In this document: one piece after another, positions 56,828 through 64,000 of the stretch
Layout: the number at the start of each line of letters is the position of its first letter
How positions within the stretch are numbered: position 1 is the first letter of the stretch
Notes under the pieces: model-generated
Seen by the model: only the letters and a program-made list of their open reading frames with translations
What the model was told of the DNA's origin: nothing
Database searches by the model: none
Translations under genes and position numbers: made by a program
Assembly: GCF_024171995.1 (NCBI RefSeq)
Contig: NZ_JAMTCT010000009.1
Coordinates: 141,481-205,480 of the forward strand
Direction: 5' to 3'
Source: Promicromonospora umidemergens
GTDB taxonomy: Bacteria; Actinomycetota; Actinomycetes; Actinomycetales; Cellulomonadaceae
DNA: 64,000 bases

Positions 56828-57805
56828 TCAGACCGGGTAGGTCTCCCGCAGCACCCGGGCCAGGTGCCGCGCGATCTCGCGCGGCCCCGACCTCGCGGTG
56901 CGTCGCTCCACTTCGCTGTTGTAGTTCGTGTTGGTGTTCACGTCGTACGTCAGGACGCGGCCGTCGGCGGTCCGGATGTTCTCGATTCCCGCCACCTCGA
57001 TCCCGTGCCGCCGTGTGAACTCAAGGTACTTGGCGACCACCGGGTCGTCATAGCCCTCACGCTCGGAGAACAGGCCCCACTCCTCGTCGGGCGCCATGGA
57101 GATGGTCGCGCCGACCGGCGGGACGGGCCGGCCCGTCTCGGGGTCGATCGCGCACGCGTCGGCGGGGCAGAGCTGGAACCCGCCGCGCTCCGTGTCGCCG
57201 CGCACGGCGTAGACCATCTCGCCGCCGACGATCTCGACGCGGGTGATGCCGCCGTCGGCCGCGATCACGTACTCCTGGATCAGGGTGATCCCGTCCACCG
57301 GCTCCTCGTACTCGTCGGACCGGACGTAGTCGGCGAGGTCGTCGAACGAGTCGAACTTGCGCACCCCCAGGCCCTTGCCGCCCTGGTTGTGCTTGGTGAC
57401 GAACGGGGTGGGGAAACCCTGCGCTGCCTTCAGCACCTGGTCCCGCCCGACGGCGGCCACCGTGCGCGGCGTGTCGATCCCGGCGGCCCGCAGCGCCGTG
57501 AGCTGGTCCACCTTGCTGACCTCGAGCTCGAGCACACGGCGGCCGTTGACCGTGCGCCGGCCGTAGGCCTCGAGCCAGGACAGCACGGCGCGCGAGTAGT
57601 CCTTGGTGAGCCCGTGGTCCCGCGTGTGGCTGCTCGCCGAGATGCGGGACCAGAAGATTCCCTCCGGTGGCGCGTCGTCGAGGTCGAGCACGCCGTCGGT
57701 CAGCACCCACTCCACGTACTCGACGCCCTCGGCCGCGAAGGCCTCGGCGAACGGGGGGAACCACTCGGGGTTCTCGTGCAGGGCATAGATCTTGGGGGTG
57801 CTCAC
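56828..57805 (-). CDS. ATP-grasp protein, RimK-like ligase
   Basis: A 325-residue ATP-grasp enzyme. FVTKHNQGGKGLGVRKFDSF is the ATP-binding glycine-rich loop, GITLIQEYVIAADGGITRVE the following lysine/acidic segment, and VLTYDVNTNTNYNSEVERR the Mg2+-binding end. The N-terminal part KIYALHENPEWFPPFAEAFA is a pre-ATP-grasp fold. Family members add amino acids such as glutamate to a carboxylate; the substrate is not known. GTG 57805 is preceded by GGAAGG. The gene lies in a stretch where both neighbours are unrelated. Confidence 0.8.
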   Translation of the reverse strand: MSTPKIYALHENPEWFPPFAEAFAAEGVEYVEWVLTDGVLDLDDAPPEGIFWSRISASSHTRDHGLTKDYSRAVLSWLEAYGRRTVNGRRVLELEVSKVDQLTALRAAGIDTPRTVAAVGRDQVLKAAQGFPTPFVTKHNQGGKGLGVRKFDSFDDLADYVRSDEYEEPVDGITLIQEYVIAADGGITRVEIVGGEMVYAVRGDTERGGFQLCPADACAIDPETGRPVPPVGATISMAPDEEWGLFSEREGYDDPVVAKYLEFTRRHGIEVAGIENIRTADGRVLTYDVNTNTNYNSEVERRTARSGPREIARHLARVLRETYPV

Positions 57806-57917
57806 AGGGACCTTCCGAACGCATGACAGCCATCGATGGAACCCCGCAATACTGGCACGCGGTCCTGGGCGCTCGTCTGTGTCCTGCGGCACAGGACCGC
57901 GGACGCAGGGGTGTGGC

Positions 57918-57952
57918 GGAGGCCGGCCCGTGACCACCCGGGACCGGCCTCC
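57918..57952 (-). terminator. Terminator downstream of the MFS gene
   Basis: Arms GGAGGCCGGCCCG (57918-57930) and CGGGACCGGCCTCC (57939-57952) pair with one bulge. It is 20 bp past the MFS stop on the minus strand. Confidence 0.65.
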
Positions 57953-57971
57953 ACCCTGTGTGCTGCCCGGG

Positions 57972-59288
57972 CTACCGGTGGTCGACGCGGGCTGCTCCGG
58001 CCACTTCGACCGGCTTGTCAGCAGGCTCGCCGACGGCCTCGCCGACGGGTTCCGGCGCCACGTCGACCTGCGCCAGGGAACGCCGGGCCGCGGGGACGGC
58101 GAGGATCGTGCCCAGCACGACGACCAGGAGGACCCCGGCCAGGATCAGGAGCGACTCCACGGAGAACTGGTCGGCCAGCGGGCCGAACACGATCATGGAC
58201 AGCGGCATCGCGACGGTGATGACGATGCCGACGAAGCCGAACACCCGGCCCTGCATCTCAGGTTCCACGCGCTCCTGGATGATCGTGAACGCCGGCGTGT
58301 TGAGGGTGGCGAACGTGATGCCGATCAGCAGCCCGAGCCCGAAGAACACCCACATGTTCGTCGACAGACCCAGGCCGGTGACCAGCACGCCGGTGACGAT
58401 CACGGAGCCCACCATGAGCCGCACCCGCCGCTTGATCCGTGGGCCGAAGCTCGCCATGAGCAGCCCGCCCAGCAGCATGCCGCCGCCCCAGAACAGCTCG
58501 TTCGCGGTCAGCTTCCACACCTCGTCGCCGAACGTGCGGGTGACCATCAGCGGTGTCAGGTAGCTCGGTGCTCCGACGAGGAACATCACGAGCGCGAACA
58601 GCGCGATCAGCCACTTCAGGGGGGCGTTCGAGCCGATGTACCGCACGCCCGCCACGAGGTCGCCGAAGTAGCTGACCGGACCGTCCTCGGTGGCGGCCCG
58701 CACCAGTCGCGGCACCCGGACCAGCGCGAGCATGCCGACGCCGATCAGCGCGGTCGCCGCATCCACGAAGAACACGGCGACGATGTCGAACGACGCGTAG
58801 ACCACGGCGGCCAGGGCCGGGGCGAGCAGCATCATCCCGGACTGGATCGACTGGAACATCCCGTTGACACGCATCAGCTGATCGGCCGGCGCGATCTGAG
58901 GGATCATCGCGCTCACGGCGGGCGTCTGGATCCCCGCGAACACCGACCGGACGGCCAGCGCCAGGTAGATGACCCACAGGTCGTCGACGCCGCTCGCCAT
59001 GAGCAGGGCCAGACCCAGCGTCACGACCGCGATCGTGGTGTCGGCTCCCATGATCAAGAGCTTGCGGGAGTGCCGGTCGGCCCAGACACCGCCGAAGATC
59101 GACATGAACGCCTGCGGCAGCATGCCGAACACGATGCTCAGCATGAGGACCGACCCGGACCGGGTCTCGATGGTCAGGTGCCACATGACCGCGAACATCA
59201 CCAGCATCGAACCGAGCAGGGAGATGGTCTGCCCGGTCAGGAACAGCCCGACGTTCCGCTTCCAGCCGGGCATCTCTTCGTTGCTCAT
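57972..59288 (-). CDS. MFS efflux transporter (DHA3/MefA-like)
   Basis: A 438-residue major facilitator with about twelve hydrophobic segments. FLTGQTISLLGSMLVMFAVM opens it, and FGGVWADRHSRKLLIMGAD is the loop 2-3 signature of DHA3 (macrolide-type) exporters. The central AATEDGPVSYFGDLVAGVRY loop and PEMQGRVFGFVGIVI are typical too. The last 40 residues are a hydrophilic tail. AGGG lies 9 nt before the ATG. The substrate is unknown; drugs or related compounds are likely. A MerR-type promoter may lie 140 bp upstream. Confidence 0.9.
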   Translation of the reverse strand: MSNEEMPGWKRNVGLFLTGQTISLLGSMLVMFAVMWHLTIETRSGSVLMLSIVFGMLPQAFMSIFGGVWADRHSRKLLIMGADTTIAVVTLGLALLMASGVDDLWVIYLALAVRSVFAGIQTPAVSAMIPQIAPADQLMRVNGMFQSIQSGMMLLAPALAAVVYASFDIVAVFFVDAATALIGVGMLALVRVPRLVRAATEDGPVSYFGDLVAGVRYIGSNAPLKWLIALFALVMFLVGAPSYLTPLMVTRTFGDEVWKLTANELFWGGGMLLGGLLMASFGPRIKRRVRLMVGSVIVTGVLVTGLGLSTNMWVFFGLGLLIGITFATLNTPAFTIIQERVEPEMQGRVFGFVGIVITVAMPLSMIVFGPLADQFSVESLLILAGVLLVVVLGTILAVPAARRSLAQVDVAPEPVGEAVGEPADKPVEVAGAARVDHR

Positions 59289-59593
59289 GGTTCAACCCTG
59301 CCCGACGGGACGGTAGAACGCGGAAGCTTTTCTGTGTCCATGGAACGTTCGACGACGGCGCGCGCCAGAACTCATCGGGGGACGGAGGCCCGGGGCGCGC
59401 CCCGAGAAGTCAGATCTCATGCCCCTGATCGTTGTTCCTCAACCTTGGTCGAGGTCAAGGGGTCTCTGCACGCCGGACGGGTGCGCGTCCACGGGCCGCC
59501 GTCGGGCAGACTAGGACCAGCGGGCCGCTAACAGCGGGCCGCTCCGTACCACGGGCCCACGACGACGGGCCAGAGCACCCAAAGGAGCACACG
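59289..59593. other. Divergent intergenic region between the MFS gene and tyrS
   Basis: 305 bp. It holds a possible MerR-type promoter for the MFS gene (59428-59458) and, near 59510, TAGGAC as a weak -10 candidate for tyrS. A short direct repeat AGCGGGCCGCT occurs at about 59519 and 59533. No T-box leader was recognised. Confidence 0.5.
59428..59458 (-). promoter_or_regulatory. Possible MerR-type promoter for the MFS gene
   Basis: On the minus strand TTGACC (59453-59458) and AACGAT (59428-59433) are 19 bp apart, the long spacer of MerR-controlled promoters, and ACCT/AGGT (59442-59455) is palindromic within it. No merR gene is visible nearby. Confidence 0.35.
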
Positions 59594-60853
59594 GTGACAG
59601 ACATCTTCGACGAGCTGCAATGGCGAGGCCTGGTGGCACAGTCCACCGACGAGCCCGCGCTGCGTTCTGCACTGTCGGAGGGCACCGTGGACTATTACGT
59701 GGGCTTTGACCCCACGGCGCCGTCGCTGCACATCGGCAACCTGGTGCAGGTCCTGACCGCACGCCGGCTGCAGGACGCCGGGCACCGGCCGTACCTTCTG
59801 GTCGGCGGCGCGACGGGCCTCATCGGTGACCCCCGCGACTCGGGCGAGCGCACGCTCAACTCGCCCGAGACCGTCGCGAGCTGGGTGGAGCGCATCCGCG
59901 CGCAGATCGAGCCGCACCTGTCCTTCGACGGCGACAACGCCGCGCAGATGGTGAACAACCTGGACTGGACCGGCCCGATGACGGCCATCGAGTTCCTGCG
60001 CGACATCGGCAAGCACTTCCGCCTCGGCACCATGCTGTCCAAGGACATCGTCGCGCGGCGGCTCAGCTCGGACGAGGGCATCAGCTTCACCGAGTTCAGC
60101 TACCAGGTGCTGCAGGGCATGGACTACCGCGAGCTGTACCGGCGGCACGGCATCACCCTGCAGCTGGGCGGAAACGACCAGTGGGGCAACCTGCTGGCCG
60201 GCGTCGAGCTGCTGCGCAAGGCCGAAGGCGTGAGTGCCCACGCGCTCACGACGCCGCTCATCACCAAGGCCGACGGCACCAAGTTCGGGAAGTCCGAGGG
60301 CGGGTCCATCTGGCTCGACCCGGAGATGACCAGCCCGTACGCGTTCTACCAGTTCTGGCTCAACCAGGCTGACGCGGACGTCGTGAACTACCTCAAGGTG
60401 TTCACGTTCCGCAGCCAAGAGGAGATCGCCGAGCTCGAGCGCGAGGTGGCCGAGCGGCCCTTCGCGCGGGAGGCCCAGAAGGCGCTCGCGGGTGACGTCA
60501 CCACCCTGGTGCACGGCGCCGGCGCCACGGAGGCGGTCATCGCGGCGAGCCAGGCCCTGTTCGGCCGTGGTTCGCTCGACGAGCTCGACGCGCGGACGCT
60601 CTCCGGGGCGGTGTCCGAGCTGCCGCGAGTGACGGCCAAGGCCGGGGACCTGGTCGCGGACCTCCTGGTCGGGTCAGGGCTCGTGGCATCGAAGGGTGCC
60701 GCGCGCCGTGCGATCGCCGAGGGCGGCGCCTACGTGAACAACGTGAAGGTGACGTCGGACGAGGCGGCTCTCGCCCCCGAGGACCTGCTGCACGGCAAGC
60801 ACGCGGTGCTGCGCCGCGGCAAGAAGACGCTGGCGGTCGCGACGTCGGAGTGA
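59594..60853 (+). CDS. tyrS: Tyrosine-tRNA ligase
   Basis: Class I synthetase, 419 residues. The HIGH-like motif is in [20 protein letters not shown] and the KMSKS-like motif is [32 protein letters not shown] binds tyrosine. The C-terminal S4-like domain ([20 protein letters not shown]) binds tRNA. GTG 59594 has AAAGGAG 7 nt upstream; longer frames have no support. Confidence 0.97.
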   Translation: MTDIFDELQWRGLVAQSTDEPALRSALSEGTVDYYVGFDPTAPSLHIGNLVQVLTARRLQDAGHRPYLLVGGATGLIGDPRDSGERTLNSPETVASWVERIRAQIEPHLSFDGDNAAQMVNNLDWTGPMTAIEFLRDIGKHFRLGTMLSKDIVARRLSSDEGISFTEFSYQVLQGMDYRELYRRHGITLQLGGNDQWGNLLAGVELLRKAEGVSAHALTTPLITKADGTKFGKSEGGSIWLDPEMTSPYAFYQFWLNQADADVVNYLKVFTFRSQEEIAELEREVAERPFAREAQKALAGDVTTLVHGAGATEAVIAASQALFGRGSLDELDARTLSGAVSELPRVTAKAGDLVADLLVGSGLVASKGAARRAIAEGGAYVNNVKVTSDEAALAPEDLLHGKHAVLRRGKKTLAVATSE

Positions 60854-60882
60854 CGCTTCCCTGACCGGCTGCACCGGTACGC

Positions 60883-60920
60883 GACGGCGGTCGCTCGCTG
60901 ACAAGCGGGCGGCCGCCGTC
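60883..60920 (+). terminator. Probable terminator of tyrS
   Basis: GACGGCGG (60883-60890) and CCGCCGTC (60913-60920) form an 8-bp stem 30 bp after the stop. Confidence 0.5.
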
Positions 60921-61007
60921 CGCATGTCCGGACACTTCTGGCGTCCGTCCTGCCCGATTACGGGCAAGAAATTGCTCCCCGTCGTCGAAGGGGCGAGTCT
61001 CTTGGTC

Positions 61008-61271
61008 ATGAAGACGTCTTCCGATCTCGTCGCGCACGTGGCGGCGAGCACAGGGCTCACCCCCGCAGAGGCGGCGCGGGTGGTCGGCGACGTCGTGGCG
61101 TACTTCGCCACGCCGGTCGAGGACGTCGTCCGACGGCGGCACGCCGAGCTGAAGACCTATGGGGCGAAGAACCCCGAGATCTTCGCGCGGATCGCCGCCG
61201 AGCTGGAGCACCGGGTCGTCGCGGCTCCGCAGCTCAGCGAACGGCAGCTGCGCCGGATGATCTACGGCTGA
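61008..61271 (+). CDS. Small protein of unknown function
   Basis: An 87-residue, probably all-helical protein (SSDLVAHVAASTGLTPAEAA, then VVGDVVAYFATPVEDVVRRR, ending RQLRRMIYG). The TPAEAARVV part resembles a short DNA- or protein-binding helix pair, but no family is recognised. It lies between tyrS and glmS, 40 bp before the latter. The ATG has a weak upstream site. It is supported by codon-position GC bias but not by homology known to me. Confidence 0.6.
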   Translation: MKTSSDLVAHVAASTGLTPAEAARVVGDVVAYFATPVEDVVRRRHAELKTYGAKNPEIFARIAAELEHRVVAAPQLSERQLRRMIYG

Positions 61272-61311
61272 CCGGGCTCGGACCTGATACTTTCCCCGAA
61301 GGAGCACCAGC

Positions 61312-63135
61312 ATGTGCGGAATCGTCGGTTACGTCGGCGGCCAGAACGCGGCCCCGTTGCTCGTGGAGGCGCTCGGGCGGCTCGAACACCGGGGCTACGA
61401 CTCGGCGGGTGTCGCCGTCGTCGGCTCCCAGCTCCGCGTGACCAAGCGCGCCGGGCGCGTGCGCGACCTCGCCGAGGTCCTGCCCAAGCGGATGCCGGGG
61501 CGGGTGGGCATCGGCCACACCCGGTGGGCGACGCACGGTCCCGCGACCGACGCCAACGCCCACCCGCACACGGACGAGAGCGGTGCGGTGGCGGTGGTGC
61601 ACAACGGCATCATCGACAACGCCGCGGCGCTGCGCGCGCGGCTCGTCGACCAGGGCGTGTCGCTCGTGAGCGACACAGACACCGAGGTGTTCGCCCACCT
61701 CGTCGCCCTGTCCGACGCCGACACGCTCGAGGGAAAGGTCGTGGACGCGCTGGACGCGGTGGAGGGAACCTACGGGCTGGCCGTCGTGCACGCCGGCTTC
61801 CCTGACCGCGTGGTGGTGGCCAGGAACGGCAGCCCGCTGCTGGTCGGTGTGGGGGACAAGGAGATGTTCGTGGCCTCCGACCTGGCGGCGCTCGTACGCC
61901 ACACCACCACCGTCGCGCACCTGGCCGACGGCGAGCTGGCGACCGTCACGGCGTCGGGCTTCACGACGTTCCGCCGGGACCTGACGCGCACCCAGACCAC
62001 CGCTCGTGAGGTCGACGTCGACCCCAGCGCCTACGAGCACGGTCCGATCGACGGCCGTCCGCGCATGTATACCGAGATGCTCGAGCAGCCGGCGAGCGTG
62101 GAGCGGGCGCTGCGCGGTCGGCTGGACGAGCGGTTCGCGACCGCGCACCTGGGCGGGCTCGAGATGGACGCCCGCGAGCTGCGTGCCGTCCGCAGGGTCA
62201 AGATCCTGGGCTGCGGGTCCGCGTACTACGTAGGGCAGATGGGTGCGTCGCTCATCGAGGAGCTCGCTCGTGTCCCCGCCGACGCCGAGGCCGCGAGCGA
62301 GTTCCGCTACCGCAGCCCGGTGATCGAGCCGGACACGCTGTACGTGGCGGTGAGCCAGTCCGGCGAGACCATCGACACGCTGCTGGCGGTCGAGGAGATC
62401 CGCCGCAAGGGAGGCCGCGTCATCGGGCTGGTCAACGTGGTCGGCTCCGCGATCGCCCGGGCCTGCGACGGCGGCATCTATCTGCACGCGGGGCCCGAGA
62501 TCGCCGTCGCCTCCACGAAGGCGCTCACCACGATGTTCGTGGGCTTCGCACTCCTTGCGCTCCAGCTGGGGCGCGTACGAGACCTGTCCGTCGCCGACGG
62601 ACGCCGGCTGGTAGCCGGGCTGCAGAACCTGCCGGCCCAGATCGAGCAGGTGCTCGACGGCGAGGAGCGGATCGCCCAGGCGGCGAAGGCGCTCGCGGAG
62701 GCCGAGAGCCTGTTCTTCGTGGGCAGGGTCAGGGGATTCCCGGTGGCGCGAGAGGGCGCCCAGAAGTTCAAGGAGATCAGCTACCGGCACGCCGAGGCGT
62801 ACCAGATGTCGGAGCTCAAGCACGGCCCGCTGGCGCTCATCTCGCCCGAGGTGCCCACCGTTGCCATCGTGCCTGACGACGAGCTGACCGACCGCAACGT
62901 GGCGGCGCTGCACGAGATCGATGCCCGGGGCGGACCGCTCGTCGTGGTGACGCACGCCGGCGTGGACCTGGGGGACCTGCGGGTGGAGCGCATCGACGTG
63001 CCGCGCAGCGAACGGGAGCTCGACCCGCTGCTGCTCACCGTGCCGCTGCAGCTGCTGGCGTACCACGCGGCGCTTGCGCTCGGGCACGACGTCGACAAGC
63101 CGAGGAACCTGGCGAAGTCGGTCACCGTGGAGTGA
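61312..63135 (+). CDS. glmS: Glutamine-fructose-6-phosphate aminotransferase (isomerising)
   Basis: First step of UDP-GlcNAc synthesis, 607 residues. MCGIVGYVGGQNAAPLLVEA puts the nucleophile Cys2 at the start after Met removal. HTRWATHGPATDANAHPHTD and VVHNGIIDNAAALRARLV complete the glutaminase domain (1-235). Two SIS domains follow (CGSAYYVGQMGASLIEEL and FFVGRVRGFPVAREGAQKFK), ending NLAKSVTVE. AAGGAG precedes the ATG. No glmS ribozyme was looked for beyond the short leader, which is too short to hold one. Confidence 0.97.
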   Translation: MCGIVGYVGGQNAAPLLVEALGRLEHRGYDSAGVAVVGSQLRVTKRAGRVRDLAEVLPKRMPGRVGIGHTRWATHGPATDANAHPHTDESGAVAVVHNGIIDNAAALRARLVDQGVSLVSDTDTEVFAHLVALSDADTLEGKVVDALDAVEGTYGLAVVHAGFPDRVVVARNGSPLLVGVGDKEMFVASDLAALVRHTTTVAHLADGELATVTASGFTTFRRDLTRTQTTAREVDVDPSAYEHGPIDGRPRMYTEMLEQPASVERALRGRLDERFATAHLGGLEMDARELRAVRRVKILGCGSAYYVGQMGASLIEELARVPADAEAASEFRYRSPVIEPDTLYVAVSQSGETIDTLLAVEEIRRKGGRVIGLVNVVGSAIARACDGGIYLHAGPEIAVASTKALTTMFVGFALLALQLGRVRDLSVADGRRLVAGLQNLPAQIEQVLDGEERIAQAAKALAEAESLFFVGRVRGFPVAREGAQKFKEISYRHAEAYQMSELKHGPLALISPEVPTVAIVPDDELTDRNVAALHEIDARGGPLVVVTHAGVDLGDLRVERIDVPRSERELDPLLLTVPLQLLAYHAALALGHDVDKPRNLAKSVTVE

Positions 63136-63146
63136 CGACGGCACAG

Positions 63147-63178
63147 GCGGGTCCCCGACGCGTGCGCCGGGGACCCGC
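63147..63178 (+). terminator. Terminator of glmS
   Basis: Perfect 11-bp arms GCGGGTCCCCG (63147-63157) and CGGGGACCCGC (63168-63178), followed by GGTTTCT. Confidence 0.8.
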
Positions 63179-63215
63179 GGTTTCTGGCCCCTTGCGGTCC
63201 GGATGGAACGCCGAT

Positions 63216-63245
63216 TTGGCGTGGGTGCCGATCGCTGTGTACTGT
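63216..63245 (+). promoter_or_regulatory. Possible upstream rRNA promoter
   Basis: TTGGCG (63216-63221) and TACTGT (63240-63245), spaced 18 nt. Weaker than the two following promoters. Confidence 0.35.
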
Positions 63246-63411
63246 TCCCGTTGTTCGCCCGACAGGGAGATACGGACAGGAAGCGCGACAAGCGTGACTG
63301 GCCGGTCCCGGGGCGGAAACCAAACCAGATCTGAGAGTGGCTTCGTGCGCTTCGGAACTGGGGAGGGCTTGCCGGACAGGCATCCCGATGTAGGAACCCT
63401 CACCAGGGTCC

Positions 63412-63440
63412 TTGCGCCGGGGAGCGTGGTAGGGTAAGTT
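63412..63440 (+). promoter_or_regulatory. rRNA operon promoter, upstream copy
   Basis: TTGCGC (63412-63417), 17 nt, TAAGTT (63435-63440), followed by ACA. The same GGTAAGTTACA block recurs exactly 200 bp downstream. Confidence 0.6.
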
Positions 63441-63610
63441 ACACAGGTTGCCTCCGAACGTTGATCAAGCGGCTAGCGCCGCGATCGACCGGGAGGCGTC
63501 CCAACCTTCGCAAGTCGCTGAAGTTCATTCTTCTGACGATGGCGTAAATGGGAATCAGAATTCATTCGGATGGTCGAAGAATTCTCGCTGGCCGACAGGC
63601 TGGAGAGGAT

Positions 63611-63640
63611 TTGGAAAAGTCCGAAAGGGCCTGGTAAGTT
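63611..63640 (+). promoter_or_regulatory. rRNA operon promoter, downstream copy
   Basis: TTGGAA (63611-63616), 18 nt, TAAGTT (63635-63640), followed by ACA. Confidence 0.65.
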
Positions 63641-63697
63641 ACAGGCACTGCCCCGGACAGGGAAGCGATCGGAAAGATTGCGGATCTGACGGTGTGC

Positions 63698-63724
63698 GTC
63701 GGTTGTTTGAGAACTCAACAGTGT
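63698..63724 (+). promoter_or_regulatory. rRNA leader element, boxA-like
   Basis: GTTGTTTGAGAACTCAACAG belongs to a block that I recall as conserved upstream of actinobacterial 16S genes and as the boxA antitermination region of mycobacteria. Confidence 0.6.
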
Positions 63725-63893
63725 GCTTGATAGTCAATGCCAATGTTTTAACCCTTGTGGGTGTGGCTGTGCTGACCGTTCGGTTGGTGTGGTCATGTGC
63801 TGTGAGGGGTTGTTTGGACAGACTTAATCATCAGATTGGTCTGGCCGGTATCATTGTTCGCACTCGTCTTCGGGTGGGTGTGGATGTTTCTCT

Positions 63894-64000
63894 TTTATGG
63901 AGAGTTTGATCCTGGCTCAGGACGAACGCTGGTGGCGTGCTTAACACATGCAAGTCGAACGGTGAAGCTCAGCTTGCTGGGTGGATCAGTGGCGAACGGG
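63894..64000 (+). rRNA. 16S ribosomal RNA, 5' end
   Basis: The window ends within the first 107 bases of 16S rRNA. AGAGTTTGATCCTGGCTCAG is the universal 5' primer site and GACGAACGCTGGTGGCGTGC follows as usual for actinobacteria. The V1 helix (GGTGAAGCTCAGCTTGCTGG) resembles, from memory, Promicromonospora and relatives. The exact mature 5' end is inferred. Confidence 0.97.

Larger units (their letters stand above)
63136..63893 (+). other. Leader and promoter region of the rRNA operon
   Basis: 758 bp without a gene. In order it holds the glmS terminator, up to three promoters, a boxA-like element and, from about 63725, an AT-richer leader expected to pair with sequence after the 16S gene for RNase III cutting. 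Short frames here are not credible. Confidence 0.8.

Noticed and set aside
57806..57971. tRNA-like fold in the gap between the ATP-grasp and MFS genes
   Set aside because: The pairing is a simple terminator hairpin; no acceptor stem, T-loop or anticodon arm is present.
59450..59593. T-box leader upstream of tyrS
   Set aside because: No conserved T-box sequence and no terminator/antiterminator pair visible.
61234..63291. 685-codon minus-strand frame opposite glmS
   Set aside because: Antisense shadow of a textbook glmS gene.

Overview
The window is high-GC actinobacterial chromosome. Evidence for this includes PriA in place of separate HisA/TrpF, the hisC-hisB-hisH-priA order, an argCJBDFRGH cluster, F420-dependent LLM enzymes and many leaderless TAnnnT-N6/7-ATG/GTG promoters. 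The first bases of the 16S rRNA at the right end resemble Micrococcales, probably Promicromonosporaceae or a close relative; that placement is from memory and was not searched. No phage, transposase, integrase, CRISPR array or tRNA was seen.

Layout. 1-5.5 kb: the 3' end of a RecQ-type helicase, then his genes (hisC, hisB, a conserved unknown, hisH, priA) and an SseB-family gene. 5.5-7.2 kb: a minus-strand operon of a DUF1844 protein, a membrane-anchored coiled-coil protein and a trypsin-like lipoprotein. 7.3-18 kb: a carbohydrate block with GH38 and GH92 alpha-mannosidases (neither with a signal peptide), an orphan sugar-binding lipoprotein, the remnant of a LacI regulator next to a LacI-type operator, a reductase/TetR pair and a secreted GH18 enzyme that looks like an endo-beta-N-acetylglucosaminidase. 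Read together this is a plausible high-mannose N-glycan scavenging locus. 18-20.1 kb: katA with its Fur-family regulator and a perfect 19-bp Fur-type box. 20.1-29.3 kb: translation genes infC (probable AUC start, long repeat tail, hairpin-rich leader), rpmI, rplT, an rRNA methyltransferase, VanZ, ThpR, pheS, pheT and an SDR enzyme.

29.3-42.8 kb is accessory: SGNH hydrolase, GH15 plus a sugar-dehydrogenase-like enzyme, an F420-dependent LLM oxidoreductase flanked by pieces of a decayed paralogue, a truncated HAD hydrolase, a kinase/GNAT pair, tam with a TamR-type operator, a secreted GH43, a quinone oxidoreductase, a GNAT, a YefM/YoeB toxin-antitoxin pair and a lipoprotein. 42.9-51.7 kb: the arg operon, tightly overlapped, with an ARG-box-like palindrome over a leaderless promoter. 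51.7-61.3 kb: a P-loop kinase, a membrane Ser/Thr kinase fused to a degenerate cyclophilin domain, a PadR/HAAS-permease pair with a large operator, a 3-methyladenine glycosylase, an ATP-grasp enzyme, an MFS exporter and tyrS. 61.3-64 kb: glmS and the promoter region and 5' end of an rRNA operon.

Recurring oddities are short in-frame tandem repeats that extend protein ends at overlapping gene junctions (priA, argB, argH, GH15), very long perfect hairpins between operons, and the insertion of a 13-kb block between DUF1844 and infC, which I recall as neighbours in related actinobacteria.
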